From NCBI GenBank assembly GCA_950106755.1, contig OX467088.1, forward strand, positions 12,198,001 to 12,262,000: DNA of 64,000 nt. Direction: 5' to 3'. Source of the DNA: Climacium dendroides (Eukaryota; Streptophyta; Bryopsida; Hypnales; Climaciaceae). Positions 1 to 12,699 of this stretch are shown here, one piece after another (position 1 is the first letter of the stretch; each line of letters opens with the position of its first letter). The position numbers and the translations under genes are program-made. The notes beneath the pieces were generated by a model. That model saw only the letters and a program-made list of their open reading frames with translations, made no database searches and was not told where the DNA came from.

Positions 1-460
1 ACTCCATTGCTATAAGTTATGCACAAAGATGATATGTAGTAAGAGAGGATCTACCTATATTTCTTTTCAAGACCAACCAAAGAATAGTTTTCTCCGCCAC
101 ATTGCACAATTGTACTTAGACCTTATTTGCTTATTGAGGTAGGAGGTACTGGTACTAAAATTGACTAGGCTCTGAAAGTATCTTCTAACACAAAGGTACA
201 TTTTGCTTTCTTCAGTACACAAAATTCACAACTAATTCCACAAAGGTCCAAAAAATACGAAACGACTTAGGATAGATGCCGATTCCATTTTTCCTCCTAT
301 GAAAATTTACTGAAGAATATTTCAAGGAGCTTAGATTCCTCAAAAATGCAATCACCTTCGAAAGGTGTGCTTTTCAGGCCTCCCACCTTATACACCATTC
401 ACTCTCTATTCAGTTGAAGCTTATATAACCCATAAATGACACCAAGAACCTTTTTCTGGC

Positions 461-1246
461 TGATGAATGACAAAGAATCTCTCCATGTAGAACAAAAGTG
501 CAACTATTCATCTTCCAAAATTTGTGTGAAAAGGGAAAGTCTTCTACAATAGTTTGACTCCCAATGAATGCTTTTGCATTATTTTTAAATCAACAATTCA
601 CACGGTACCAAATCCACGGTGACCAGCTCGTCCTTCAAGGGTTAATCTTGGGCCTGTGTTGGAATTTTCTTGGACATTCATTCAAGTTGCGACATAACAA
701 GGGCCAGGGTAAGGTATTCTCCCTAGAAACAAATAAGTCTCCCAAAAGGGAAAAAATCAAACCAGCAAAGGCTGGCCTTTTGAAAGTACAAAGGTGCCCC
801 CTTTGCAAAAGAAGTTGGAATGGGTGTGCATTACAAGGGTGCTTTTGACGTGGAAGATGATGTTAAAATGGGCTTTCGTGCCCCCCCAATAGCAGCCTGA
901 TAGAAACTCTGTGCTATCTCAACAAAACCCAAAAAAACTCTATGCTATTTGGTGGCAAATAAAAAAATAAAATAGACGTGTAATTGATATATGAGAAATT
1001 CGTACATGAGATGTATATTGACCCTTAAACGTCGAGGTGGAAGTTTGGCGTCGGATGGATGACAAAGAATCTTTTAGTGTAGGATATAAGTGCAACTATT
1101 CATCCTTGGAATTTTGTATGAAAAGGAGAGATCTTCTACAATATTTTGATTTCCAATGAATGCTATTGGATTATTTTTTGTCCAATGATTCCCATGGTAT
1201 CAAAATGGATGATTTCTACAGTCACAAGCTCATCGTTTGAGGATTT
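461..1246. repeat. Diverged direct repeat pair in AT-rich DNA
   Basis: Positions about 461-646 and 1056-1246 are two diverged direct copies. They share the order 'gatgacaaagaatct', 'gtgcaactattcatc', 'cttctacaat', 'ccaatgaatgct', then a C-A-A-G-C-T-C-like stretch. A second small duplication lies at about 1567-1625 and 1668-1716, sharing 'gaccatctaacaa' and 'ttatttgtttatagag'. No coding signal is visible. The rest of 1-3150 is AT-rich DNA in which I see no gene. Confidence 0.6.
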
Positions 1247-3152
1247 AAGGTAGAACAATCCAATGTTGTCAATTGCCCAATTCCAACATCTATTGGACCT
1301 TCCTATTTGAGTCAATCACTTGCCTATGACTACAATCTTAGGAACCTTTGAATATTTTGGCAATGCTCTTGGAGAGGCAACACACCCGTGGGTGCTTTAG
1401 CATGGGTTTGTCCACGCTTTACCAATTTAACCCCGTACAAACTTTGAAAAATCATTGAAAATTCATTTCTGGTTAGAATGTCTTGATTCTATTAGCAAAT
1501 GGCTTCTCTCCAACTTCTCAATCTTTGTAAAATACGTGAGTTAACAAAAACAATAAAACTTCTTTACACCAATAGGTCCAAGACCATCTAACAAGATTAC
1601 ATAATAGAGGATTATTTGTTTATAGAGGGTTATTTTTAGTCATAACCTTTGTAGTAGGGACAAGTTTGGGACCATCTAACAAAATTATCTTACAGAGGTT
1701 TATTTGTTTATAGAGAAAGATTTCAGAGAGGTTCTACTGAACTTTCTCCAAGGTACCTAGATAGCAAATCTTCTTGGTAATAGGCATGTTTACATTAAGA
1801 GAACTGATGCATTAGCATGCAATTTGTCCTTAGAAATGAGGTACACTACTCCTAACATTGCTCTCAATGCAATGCAATGCAATGAGCTTCAATGCCCTCT
1901 TTCTCTGCTCACCAAGGCAACAAGACAATTGTTGTTCACTTCTTGTCTTGTAATGCTTTTTTTGCCAGCCCGGCTCACATGGCAAGAGGCCCTAAACAGT
2001 AAAAAAAAAATTAAAAAAATAGTGATGAGCTTCCTAATCTCAAATTTTGACATTTTTTGGATGGAATTTATTCAATTAGGAAATTGGGTATATATTCTAA
2101 TTCCAATGGCAATGGAATTATACAATTCCACAATTCCCCATTAAAACTTTGATCTGTGCACCAATTTGAAGATCAAGAAACATCACTGGATGTGAGGTCA
2201 TTTTTTTTTGGGTTCAATTGGGGCTGACCCAAAAAACTTTGGGCGTCAAATGGAAGCCCCTGTATGTTCAGAAGAGGGAATCCCAAAGAAAATGGGCTGT
2301 GTTGGGAAATGATGAGTGGAGCCTTGCCAAGAGTGTTCAAGGCAGCTTTACTTTGTTAACATAAGAAGGCAACAACAACAATCGGCCACCAAAAAATGGA
2401 GGTGGAAATGACAATGTGCAAAACGATGAAAATAGGGGAAATTAAAATATCCAATGATGATGCGGGCTTTAGTTGGAAAACATCCAAAGACATGGATTTT
2501 TTTAGGGATATAAAAAAAGTAAAGTGGAAAAAGGCAAATGTATGAAAATTCAAAGATGACAACACATGAAATAAGAATACAGCATTCACATAAAAATGAA
2601 GTGGAATACAATGTTGCAAAACTATACAACCAACTACAGAACACTATAAGGTAAAACATCCCATTGTGGTTAGATGACCCATAGTGGACACCTAACGACC
2701 CCATGACATTTTTTTCAAGCCATAATCAATGCCTAACCTGACACCCATGGAGTGATTAGTAACCTCATTAGGAGCATCCAACTTTTTAGTGTAAATTATG
2801 GTAGAATGTGACTTTTCTAGGGCCTTCTACATTAGAAATTATTGTGACTGCTTTAGGTGATTAAGATGAACATATTAGATATAATTTTTGTTGGTTATCA
2901 GGTAGCCTACTGACTCTTTTGGATAGATCAGTTCAAAAATTCATAACAAATTCATACATTGTCTGAAAAATAGAATTTCAATTGCTCTCACTATTTCTCA
3001 TACTTGTCTTTAAGTGGGAAATTTTTTGAAAAATTTCAGCAGTGGCGTGAGGGCAGACTCCAAATTCCAACCACAATGGGTTGCTTTACTTTACATCTAA
3101 CAACAACATACAACAAGTTCAAAATTATCTGAAGCCCCCCCAAAATGGAAAA

Positions 3153-3326
3153 ATGCCATATTTAACTATTTTTGGACTTTGCAAAGTCCAAAATTGGTAA
3201 AGGGACATCTAAGACAGTTGTAGACTTTGATTTCTATAGATTTTAGGAATCTAGACATGATGTAGATCTCCCGCTGGACAAAGTCCAAAATTCCTTAAAA
3301 AGTCCAAAAGTAGTTAAATATGGCAT
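3153..3326. repeat. Foldback element with about 28-bp inverted ends
   Basis: The arms 3153-3180 and 3299-3326 (both read from ATGCCATATTTAACTA) are inverted copies with one mismatch. The interior repeats 'aaagtccaaaatt' in both halves. The size and structure fit a small non-autonomous DNA element, but I could not find a convincing target duplication. Confidence 0.5.
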
Positions 3327-3454
3327 AAAAGATTGGAAAGAACTTTAGAAATCAGGATGTTAGTGTCTAAGAATACAGATTCCTAATGTGCACTGAGAAC
3401 GTTTTTCCCACCAAAATCAAACCCCAATCAACACAAAGCATGAATCATACACAA

Positions 3455-3867
3455 TAAGGTAGTATGGCCTTAAAGCGCCCATCTTCTTCAAACCGTCTTG
3501 TAGGTAGCTGTAGAATGAATGTCAAGTGATCCTTGAATGGACCTCTTGGTCTGTTAATGAATTCAAGAAAAGTTATTATTTTTATTGTAAGAGCCAATCA
3601 TTGTCTTTGGTTGCTGCACATTTTTTTATAAGTCACAAGGGGACGGATTTTGGGACACCTATGGTCACAAATAGGTGCCTATGACCTGAATCTTTGAAAA
3701 TTCATAAGTAATTCAAAAATGCTTGAAAAAATACGAAACTACTTCTGTTGTGTTTTGCATCTATTTTTCTTTCTCTGAAAAATGGGCTAAAAATCATTTT
3801 TTCCATGGAAACCTGTGAAAAAGACAAAATAGCTGGTAAATGGTCGCTTTAAGGCCATACTACCTTA
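3455..3867. mobile_element. Small inverted-repeat element, about 413 bp
   Basis: The ends TAAGGTAGTATGGCCTTAAA (3455-3474) and its inverse (ending at 3867) form terminal inverted repeats of about 26 bp with one mismatch. The interior has no open frame of note. The flanking trinucleotides do not form a clear duplication. It is probably a MITE-like insertion of unknown superfamily. Confidence 0.45.
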
Positions 3868-4829
3868 AAATAATTGCTACAATTACTGAGCAATTATTGA
3901 ATCCTGTAGTTGTGAATACAAAGGCAACGTCTTCAGAAGCAACACCTGGATTTTATATTAGACGTTATTAACATAAAAACATAAGTTGTTCTATTGGATG
4001 TCACCTTAAATTACGTCATATAAAACACAGGGTTCTTTTAGTGCTTGCTGCATGATTAGTGCATCCACAGTGATTCCTTCTCCAACAGTCGCTAGTTGTT
4101 GATGTATCAGCTTCCTCATACCACTCTTTCAAAATGCCAAGTGCAAAAGTACCCTCAGCGTCATGTAATCTAATCCGAGTCTAAGCTTCACTGATGCATC
4201 ATGTTAAAACCACCTATAGTCGACCACTTAAGTGATTCCGCACATGTTTTGGAGTAGGAGAAGGCAATGTAAATATTTTTGCCCTCTCAAAAGATAGAAA
4301 TGATGGATATTGCCAAATATTTGTGATTGTTTTCCTTGAATTCAAATTACTGTGAGTTTTGGAAGCCAAAAATTGGCATAAACCCATATTCAATGTATAG
4401 AGTCTTCCAATTTTGATCATTCAAGAACTACTTTCTTGCTTACTACTTTCTACTTTCTTGCTCACTATATTGGGATGTATGTCATGATCTTATTAGTCCC
4501 AACGTTGAAACACCACTTTCCAAGCTTTGGTTGGAAATAGGTTCCAACCTTAGTTGAAAATAGTTGCACCCTACATATTGGGTATGGATCCTTGATTGGG
4601 AATGGGTGGTTCTACCATATGCATGAAACAGACAACTAAGGTAGATGGTTCTAAAATGGCTTACTAATAGGCTCTAAAATGGCTCACCTTCTTAATTGAC
4701 ACTATTTTTACATGTTGCTTTTTCATAGCCTTCAACAATGTACATTTCAGGAGGTGTGCCATTTTAGAGTCCTCATTTATGGACTAGTGTAGGGTTTAAT
4801 TTTGAAGTCAATTTTTGGGTCAATTTTTT

Positions 4830-5500
4830 TTTAACCCTTAAAGTCCCCAAACCTCTTTTTCCATCAAAAAACACTAAAAATTGTTGTGTCTATTGTAAAG
4901 TGCAAAAAACTTTGAAATTTGTTTTATTTGCATATCTAACTACAAGATCTTGTACTATACTAATGTATAAATGTGAAGATTTAAAAAAAAACTTTGATTG
5001 CAAAAATTGCAAGATATTTGCATTTAAATTGATGAAGGATTGTTTTTTGCACTTTGCTTTATTAGATTTTCTAACTTTGAAGCATCTTCAACTCAAAAGT
5101 TTTGCACTATTGATTTCAAATTTCAAATTTTTATGTTGAAGAATTTAGTTGAAAGTCTAAAAAATTAAATCTGAATAAAACACCTAAAGATTTATTCATT
5201 AAAAAATCATTATTTTAATAGAAGACAGGTTCATGATTGAAGGAAAAACTAAATCATTAATAGCTCTTAGATGGAATTGAAACTCACTAATCTCAAGAAT
5301 GAGATTGTCCTAGTAAGAGATCTTAACCTTGTGAAACTATTTTTTTTTAAATTGTGAAAATTGAGTTAAAAAATAAATCCTACAAGTTATTTCGTCAAGG
5401 AAATGCTTTAGTTGCCTAAAAAACACAATTGTCTATAACTTGAATATAACAAATTTGAATGAAATGAATCAAAGTTTCTCATGCATGTATATATATTCAC
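4830..5500 (+). repeat. Dispersed repeat, copy 1
   Basis: This AT-rich stretch matches 15,630-16,260 in the same orientation. Shared landmarks in the same order are 'aacccttaaag', 'catctaacta', 'ttagatggaattaaa' or a close variant, 'gcctaaaaaaca' and 'aatgaaatgaat'. It has no coding potential. It is an unclassified non-coding repeat. The following 5.5-7.2 kb is also AT-rich and holds nothing I can identify. Confidence 0.55.
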
Positions 5501-7439
5501 AATCTATAAGGAAAAAAGTTTTAATTTAAAGTTAAAATTAAAGATTTTGTAGGGATTTTTCTTACCCATTGACCTAATAATTGGGCTTATTATGCCATGA
5601 CTTTTGCTCTTGGACATCAATCAAAATCAAAATTATATTTCTAGAAAGCTAGAAAATATTCTATCATCACTAAAGATTTTTAAAAATTATGAAAAATATT
5701 GAAATTGTAGAAATCTATCCAAAATCCATTTTGTCTTTCAAGAGGACAATGGGACTTTAAGGTTTAAATTTTCAATGTCATCAATGTATTGTGAAAAATA
5801 TATTGCAAAAAGAATAGGAAATCACTACAATATACACTCTCACATCAACCATAAAGGCAACAAAATCTAAAATTAATAGTTTAAAACAATTGATTGAAAG
5901 CTTTCATTACTTGGTTTAGAATAAACAAACTTGTCTATATACTATGCAAATGCTCTGTTCAAGGACAACAACGACTTGACCTAACATCTTATAAGTTATT
6001 GCATATTTGATTTAGATTTGGTCTTACTTGAGCAAATGTGAGCAAAAATGATTACAAGCATGCACTGCCATATTCAATTGAAAATACAATAAGGATTATA
6101 GACTTGAAGGAGAGAAAATAAAAACTTGAGTTTGAATTTTCTCAAATGTCATCCAATACTTGAATACCAATACATACAAGTAAAAAAATAGTCTCTATGA
6201 TGTCTATAAAAATAAATGTCCTCAATGACTAATAAATTATCCACAATTTCTCATTTTCAATCATTGTGGGCAAAGTTTGTATCATTGAGGATATATTTTT
6301 CTACTAGTGACAACCCTTGAAAACCTTATAGAAAATTGCACATCGACCTATAAATTTTTCTTGAAAATTACTAAATTAGTGCACACTATTATCCAACACT
6401 TTTGCAATAAAACTCCAAATCTAATCAAATTTACAATCATTACCAAATTGATATTTTACTACTTTGTAAAGCCAGATTTTGGTTTAGGGCAAATATGTAT
6501 ACCATTTATTGCTACACTTGCATTATATAATTTTGTAATGGAAATATAGTTTATGAACTTCTATACATACATTAATATTTTAATTGTGCAACATGTAAAA
6601 TGATTCTCTTCAAGTATAAGTTGGAAGGTAAATTTTGTCGTACAAATTTTTTATGAACACCAATATGGTCTTCTTATCATGGTAATTCTTTACTATTAAA
6701 ATCATATTACTCAGAGGGAGTAATAAATTATATATACATTCTTAAAGATTTTCTACTGTTGTCTTTATCATAAGCATGCAATGGAATCTATATTCACTAC
6801 ATCCATCTATGATTTTGGTAAAGTCCCTTGCCGATGCAATTACTAATCAAAGTAATTATCAATTTCTAGCATGTACAAAATTCAAGAATAAAGTAAGGAT
6901 ATATTTGTTTATTTTCACTTTGATGTATTCCAAACCCAAGTAGTGGCTATAGTTGAAAGCATTTCTACAAAAAGATGCCAAAATTTTGGAAAAAATATTT
7001 TTCAAATTTCAAATCTATATATGGGCACCAACAATGCTAGATTGCAAGCCTGCGAGCACGAACCCTACGAGCACTAAGTAAGGATGATGTGAGCGTTGAA
7101 TTCTGAAATTTAGAAAATCCTTAGAAAAGTCAATAATATTTTTAAAACTAGGTAGTATTTGCAAATTTAGGATAAAATATACTATTTTTAATAAATTCTA
7201 ATACCTATTATCGTGGGCCTATTACCATGGGCCTATTACCATGAACCGGGATTGTTATGTTGAACATGATTTTAGGTTTTGGTGTTGAGTTGTCTGTTGA
7301 GTGTTGCATGTTGTTTAGACGCGTGTTTGTCATATTAGACAAGCTTGTACTGCGGTTGTCCCTTTTTCAGGAATTTTTTGTACGACGGGCAGAATTTATT
7401 TTCCTACATAGAAAGGTCAATTTACGTCACTATAGGCAA

Positions 7440-7935
7440 CCATGGGTCAAAAACAATGGATGATTGCGACTCTAGAGGCCTAGGGGACTTTGGGTCCAGC
7501 AATCGAATGACTGCAAGTCCATGAGGGCGATTGCGAATCTACTAGGGTGACTCACTAGTAGAATCTTGTGTTTATCTAAACATGAATTGTTTAACTTGAC
7601 GTTGTTTACCTAGATGTTCAATGTAACAACTCTATATTCTTATGTCATTGAAGATGTTATAGTAAACGTTAGTGGACGTCAATATTAACATAATATTGAC
7701 ATAAAACATGATGTTGCTACATTGAACATCTAGGTAAATAACGTCAAGTTAGACAATTCATGTTTAGATAAATACGAGATTCTAGTAGTGACTGCAAGTA
7801 TTAGGAGGCGATTGCGGGTACCTAGGAGGCAAATTTGGGTACTAGGGGTGAGTTCAGGTATCAAAGGGGGCGACTACGGGTATCTAGGAGGCGAGTTTGA
7901 GTACGGGGGGTGAGTTCGGGTATTAAAGGGGTTGT
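7440..7935. repeat. GC-richer minisatellite interrupted by a MITE
   Basis: Units built from 'ggcgattgcgggtacctagg' and 'gtgagttcgggtat' repeat at 7440-7552 and 7791-7935. A related unit lies at about 10,130-10,215. The array is split by the CACTA-type MITE at 7553-7790. No reading frame runs through it. Confidence 0.6.
7553..7790. mobile_element. CACTA-type MITE with ACT target duplication
   Basis: The element starts CACTAGTAGAATCT and ends with the inverse of CACTACTAGAATCT. Its arms are nearly perfect inverted repeats of about 75 bp. It is flanked by the 3-bp direct duplication ACT (7550-7552 and 7791-7793), as expected for CACTA-superfamily transposition. It encodes nothing and would depend on a transposase in trans. 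Confidence 0.85.
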
Positions 7936-8674
7936 AGACGAAATTTTTAGCTAAAAATTATTAAGATTTAGAAAAAGGGACCATCAGGGGCCCCTTATTC
8001 ATAGAAAAGTAGAAAGAACTTTAAAAATAAAGTTAATTATATATTATAGCGTGAATAGGATTATTTATAATTAGGATGAAAAAAACAAAAAACAAAAACT
8101 TAAAACATTCTTTGGATGAATGGAATGCATCCCATGCACTTTTTCGGAAATAGGACACACCTTTTCATTTTATGAAAATAAAATGCTCAAAAAAAAAAAA
8201 AAATGATGACATTGTAAGATCCACATTTTTTATGCATATTATTATATTATTATGCAATTTGTTATTATTGTGTGAGAATTTATGTTGCAATTTGAGTACA
8301 AGATTGTATGAATTCAGAAATTGTGAGTTGTGAATTATAAGAGTTGTAAAGAAGATTACAAAAATGGAATTTAAATAAATAATTAAAATTGAATCTAAAT
8401 TGAATCTAAACACTAAGAAAGGAGAAACGGTAAGAAATACTCAAAGTCGAATTAGCGATCGTGAGAGGGTTTTCCTTGAGAATTGTATTGAGATTCGGAG
8501 TCGTAGGTTACGAAATTACAAATCAGTGTAGAAGTTGATTGAGAAAGACAACCCTAGAATCATCACATCACCGATTGCTGGATTTTTGAAACTCCAATTT
8601 TGAGGCCTTTTCAAATTGGAGCTTCAAATCCCTAATTTGCCAGTGGAAGTATGAGCGGCCTGGGGAGAAGGACT

Positions 8675-9297
8675 CTATGAGGAAATGAAGCAAGATTCGA
8701 GATCTTGAAGAATTCGGATTAATACTGAAATTTTTTTACGGCGACCAGATCCTGGTGTATGCATTATCATCCCAAGCAAGTAGTTGGAGTCCCGAATGGA
8801 GCTATTATTACTAGAGTAAGGAGGATGAGCACGGAGCGTAGAGAGATTGAGTCGAGTAGAAGATTTGCATTCTATAATTGATGATGCAGGCTTCCCGATT
8901 TTGAGCAATTGCTTGAGAGTTTGGAGCGATTGGAAGTTGGCTGTGCGTTTGCACAAACTAGCCATCAGAGAAGTGATGTTGGGAGCAGCTTGATTGCAAT
9001 CGGAACGTTGCAACATCGATAAACAAAACCAGTCTTTAAGTTCAAACTCCAAAATCTAATTCAATTGATTTGAGCAAGAGTGATGATTTCTTGTGGCGTG
9101 CTTTGAACTGAGGTGCTGTGACAATCTCGGCATGGAGACAAGAGAAGCTCAATCGGAGGTGTGAGTAGGTAGGCTGCAACCTTGCTGAGCGGCTGATTCT
9201 GCATTTGGCATTGACCTCGGCAATTCAAGGTTGTTAAAGCTTTGATCGGTGAAGCATTTGTTGTATCGCTGTACAAGCAACACAGAAAAAAATCCAA
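8675..9297 (-). other. Weak coding candidate, unrecognised
   Basis: Two minus-strand frames (9061-9297, 78 codons, and 8675-9052, 125 codons) lie end to end in different frames within a locally less AT-rich block. I recognise no domain. The inverse sequences CAAATCCCTAATTTG near 8627 and CAAATTAGGGATTTG near 9462 bracket the block. This may be a broken gene cargo of a repeat, or chance open frames. I do not assign a function. Confidence 0.15.
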
Positions 9298-10802
9298 ATT
9301 GGAAGTAGTGGGTTAAAATTTCTCAATCGTTAATTGTTGTATGCAATTCATTTGAGCATAATCAATTGTTCATAATCATAATTATCAATCAAGTTGAGGA
9401 ACTCAGGATTGGCTAATTCGACGAGAATGGCTGAAGTAGGTGCTGCGACGCTCCGATGAGTTCAAATTAGGGATTTGGAAGCTGTTGGGAGCTCTTCCAT
9501 GGCTATAGGGTGCGGCACCACGGCCATAGGCCTGGTTCACGGTCATAGGATCCCAGTTCAATTTTTTAAATTTGTGTCCGATTATAGGCCATTAAGCGGT
9601 TATAAAGGTACAGACCTTGGTTTTGGGCTCTTGTGGCTGATTTCCACAGCTATAGGATCTAGATCATGGTAATAGATCCAACTACATGTTAATAGGTCCA
9701 CAACCCACGGTTTAAGGTCTTTTCATGGTTATTTCACAAATTTTAAAGTGATTGGTTGTAAGATTTCTAAGTTTTTTAAAGTATTACCTTGTGTGATTAG
9801 GTCTAGTGCATGCATTGCATAAAGAGAATTTGACCAAACTTGACATATTGCCCAGACTATTTGACCTCCCTTAGAACAATAGGCAGGACTGGGACTTTTA
9901 TACATTGTGTTTGCATTCATTGATAAAAAACTGTCACCAAATTTTACCCCGGGAATAAGAGTGTAAACTTGTTCATAGACTATTTTTATGTTACAATTTA
10001 TATACATATTTATATTTAAATACATATTTTCTTCTATTTTTGAATGCATGTGACTTTAGCCACTATACGTTAGATCGACTATTTGACCATTCCCCTAGAT
10101 TTTGGAACCCTTGGTTTTGGGAAGTTAGGCAAAAGCTTAGACTACAAGGGGGACTACGGATACCTAGAAGGTAAGTTCGGGTACGAAGGGGCTGACTGTA
10201 GGTGTATCAAAAGTCACCTAAACCTAAACCCCTAAACGCATTGTAACCATATTGCCTAACCAACAGTTGTCCTACGTGTGGTCACCCTACACATGGTTGC
10301 CCAACACGGTTGTCCTATATAAGCAATTGCCCCTTCTTGCAATCACCTCCTCTTGAGGTTGTCCATACCCGGAATCACCCAAATTTTGCGACGTGGATGT
10401 CACATGGCATCCATTTAGCATCCACGTGGAGGCCCGGGCAAGGTAAAAAGTCAACCTGTCTATTGACCAATTTAGATGGATATGAGTTTTGATGTAGTGT
10501 TCGTCATATTTGTCAGTTGTCAAATTGTCCGCTAGAACAACCTTGCCATAGACCTATTATCATGGATCTATTATTGTTGTTATACACATTTTGTGTAAAT
10601 ATTTAATTTTCCATTACTTTTAAAAATATGAGACATATATATTATAAAGGCTAAGAGTTGGGGTACAATAAAATTCAAATTCAAATAGGAAATAGGTTGT
10701 ATTAAATACGTTGGCAAATTATAGTATTTGTCCAAATAGAAATGATACTTCTAAAGCTATATATCTAATTTCAATCTATAGTCTTCTAATTTCAAATGTC
10801 AA

Positions 10803-11057
10803 TCACTCAAAGACTCTTGGTCTTCTATGCTGAAGAGGTTTGTTTGGAACCTTGATGATACCAACTCTAATGAAAAGAAGCTTCACTTCATTAAAGCTGA
10901 AGTTTGGACAATTTATAAACTTATTGTCTACCGGATTCATTTTGCAAAAGTAATAGAATAAGTAGTAAAGATGTTTGCAATTTACATATTGATGGTGGCC
11001 ACCAACTGATAAGATGGCCATATCTACAAAATCAGGGCAAGTGCACTCCAAGTACAT
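10803..11057 (-). pseudogene. SWIM zinc-finger gene fragment
   Basis: The 84-residue frame has the SWIM pattern Cys-x-Cys ... Asn-Cys-Lys-His-Leu: ECTCPDF near the start and NCKHLYYLFYYF about 25 residues later, followed by a plausible helical tail (FSFNEVKLLF). SWIM fingers bind DNA or protein and occur in MULE transposases and plant regulators. Only the C-terminal part is visible and there is no obvious full-length gene upstream, so I treat it as a fragment. It lies directly downstream of the hAT relic on the same strand; whether the two were ever one gene is unknown. Confidence 0.5.
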
Positions 11058-11572
11058 GCCAAGTGTAATTCAATAAACCTTTTGCGTGGACTTACTAATA
11101 CATTTGGCCTTCACTTTCACAAGTAGCTTGGCCCATACTCTGCAATCAAGTGGTGCCTCCTTGTGCTCGGCGTGGATTTGCTCACCATAACAAACAAATG
11201 ACAACATAGTGGAGTCATTGTTCAAATCTATTAGCTATTTATTGTGTATTTGCTCATGGCTACAGTCAAAGAGGTTATTGAAACTCCAAACTCATCTGAG
11301 TTGAAATCCGTACTTTTCTCTTTTTACATACGATATAGAAATCCTTGATATATTTTCACCGCAACCACAAAGTCGCATATAAATGTCACGTTTATAGCGA
11401 AGTTGACAAGTATGTCTATTGCCTCAAGCATAGGCAACAATGTACACATTTCCAAAATAGTGAACAAGTCCAGGAGCAATATGAGACAAGCCTGTACATA
11501 TATGACAACAAGTGGTTAGTAGAGCAATAAGAACTGTCTGTAGCAATAATCACAATCTAAAAGCATAAACAA

Positions 11573-12690
11573 CAAAAGAAAGAACAATCAAGTTTAGGGA
11601 ACGCACCTTGGCTTTTGAATTCTTGTGGAGGTCCATTGTCATCTTATAGATGAGAGCCTGATACTCAAACAAGAGGCTGCGCAATGGTTTGATTAAACTA
11701 ATCTAACAAGTTTGCATATTTTGCAACATCTTCAAGCCTTTAGTCTCAATGAATTCCACTAATTGTTTGAATTCATTGAACCTTTTTGGACTCTGACTTG
11801 CAAAAGTAAGAATAAGTAACAAGAAGAAGTTTTTCAATATCACCAAATATCTCCAAATTCAACAAGGCCTTGAAGGCCAAATTGCAACAATATACAATAC
11901 AGTGCACTCTAATGAGATTGGGAGCATGTTTCTCTTTGAATTGTAGAATCACACCAGAGCGAGTTCCCTGTAGCATAGAGGCACCATCGGCACTAAAACT
12001 CCAAACCTTTTTGGCCACACCTTCTGAATCCAGCCCACCCTCAATGGCTCAATCTTTACAACCCCCACGATTAATTAGGTCAGTGAGATTTTCAACGGTT
12101 GAACTACATTCCACTCTCTACAATGAAATGAGTAATGGAATCCTTACCTAATCATGTACTATATACACATGGACAAAAAGAAAATTGGAGTTATCAACTC
12201 TTGTAACCTCATCAAGAATCACAACTAGAAATCTAGCAGCACTAATCAGCCTCTATGTCTCTTCCATAACCACCTTGTATATGTAAATAGCCATTGCCCA
12301 TTCCGAATTGTCACACTAGTAGGCAAATGGCAAGTCAAGAACGTTGAGCACCCTATAAAGAGTCTGATAGGATTGAAATTCTACCATTGTTTGACCATTG
12401 GAAAGCAGTTGAAATAATGTCACGAACTACACCCTCTTCTTGCAGGTCTCCAATGTGATACAATTGTTTAGTTGTTCCAACACTGTGGATGGAAGCTTGG
12501 CAACATATAAGCATAAATTTTTATGATGTTTACATTGGATGGCAATGTAGCTCTCTCCAGCTTTGACTTTATATTGTGGCATGTCCTTCTTAGTAATGTG
12601 TTTGCTATCATGTTTAAACAATGTATTAGACTTTAGATCCATAATGCAAGGCCTATCAATTGAAAAACAAACCTTGCATTTTATTATATA
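11573..12690 (-). pseudogene. hAT-like transposase relic
   Basis: Translation of the minus strand gives the recognisable core of plant hAT-like (ZNF862-like, TTF-type) transposases, broken by stops. In order it shows an N-terminal Cys/His-containing segment (12,427-12,690), an LDEVTRVDN-like segment with VHVYIVHD then a stop (12,150-12,230), the conserved SADGASMLQGTRSGV and VHCIVYCCNLAFKAL blocks (11,773-12,018), and IETKGLKML followed by a stop and then ISLIKPLRSLL (about 11,600-11,760). At least two TAG codons sit where tryptophan is usual, which suggests TGG decay. I saw no hAT terminal repeats or 8-bp duplication. Confidence 0.7.
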
Positions 12691-12699
12691 GAGAATGCC

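Larger units (their letters stand above)
7203..10575. repeat. Dispersed CATGGTAATAGG-type motif cluster
   Basis: Variants of CATGGTAATAGG(N)CC occur in both orientations: twice at 7203-7250, at least seven times at 9490-9740 (for example 'catggctatagg', 'cacggtcatagga', 'catggtaatagatcc', 'catgttaataggtcc'), and again at 10,545-10,575. The motif is rare elsewhere in the window as far as I can see by eye. It flanks the weak coding candidate at 8675-9297. This resembles the signature-motif decoration of the larger elements further right, although the motif is not itself palindromic. Confidence 0.45.

Noticed and set aside
1824..2144. 106-codon plus-strand frame and the frames at 2348-2704 minus and 564-848 plus.
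   Set aside because: Composition follows the AT-rich background. They show no motif and no splice-consistent context.
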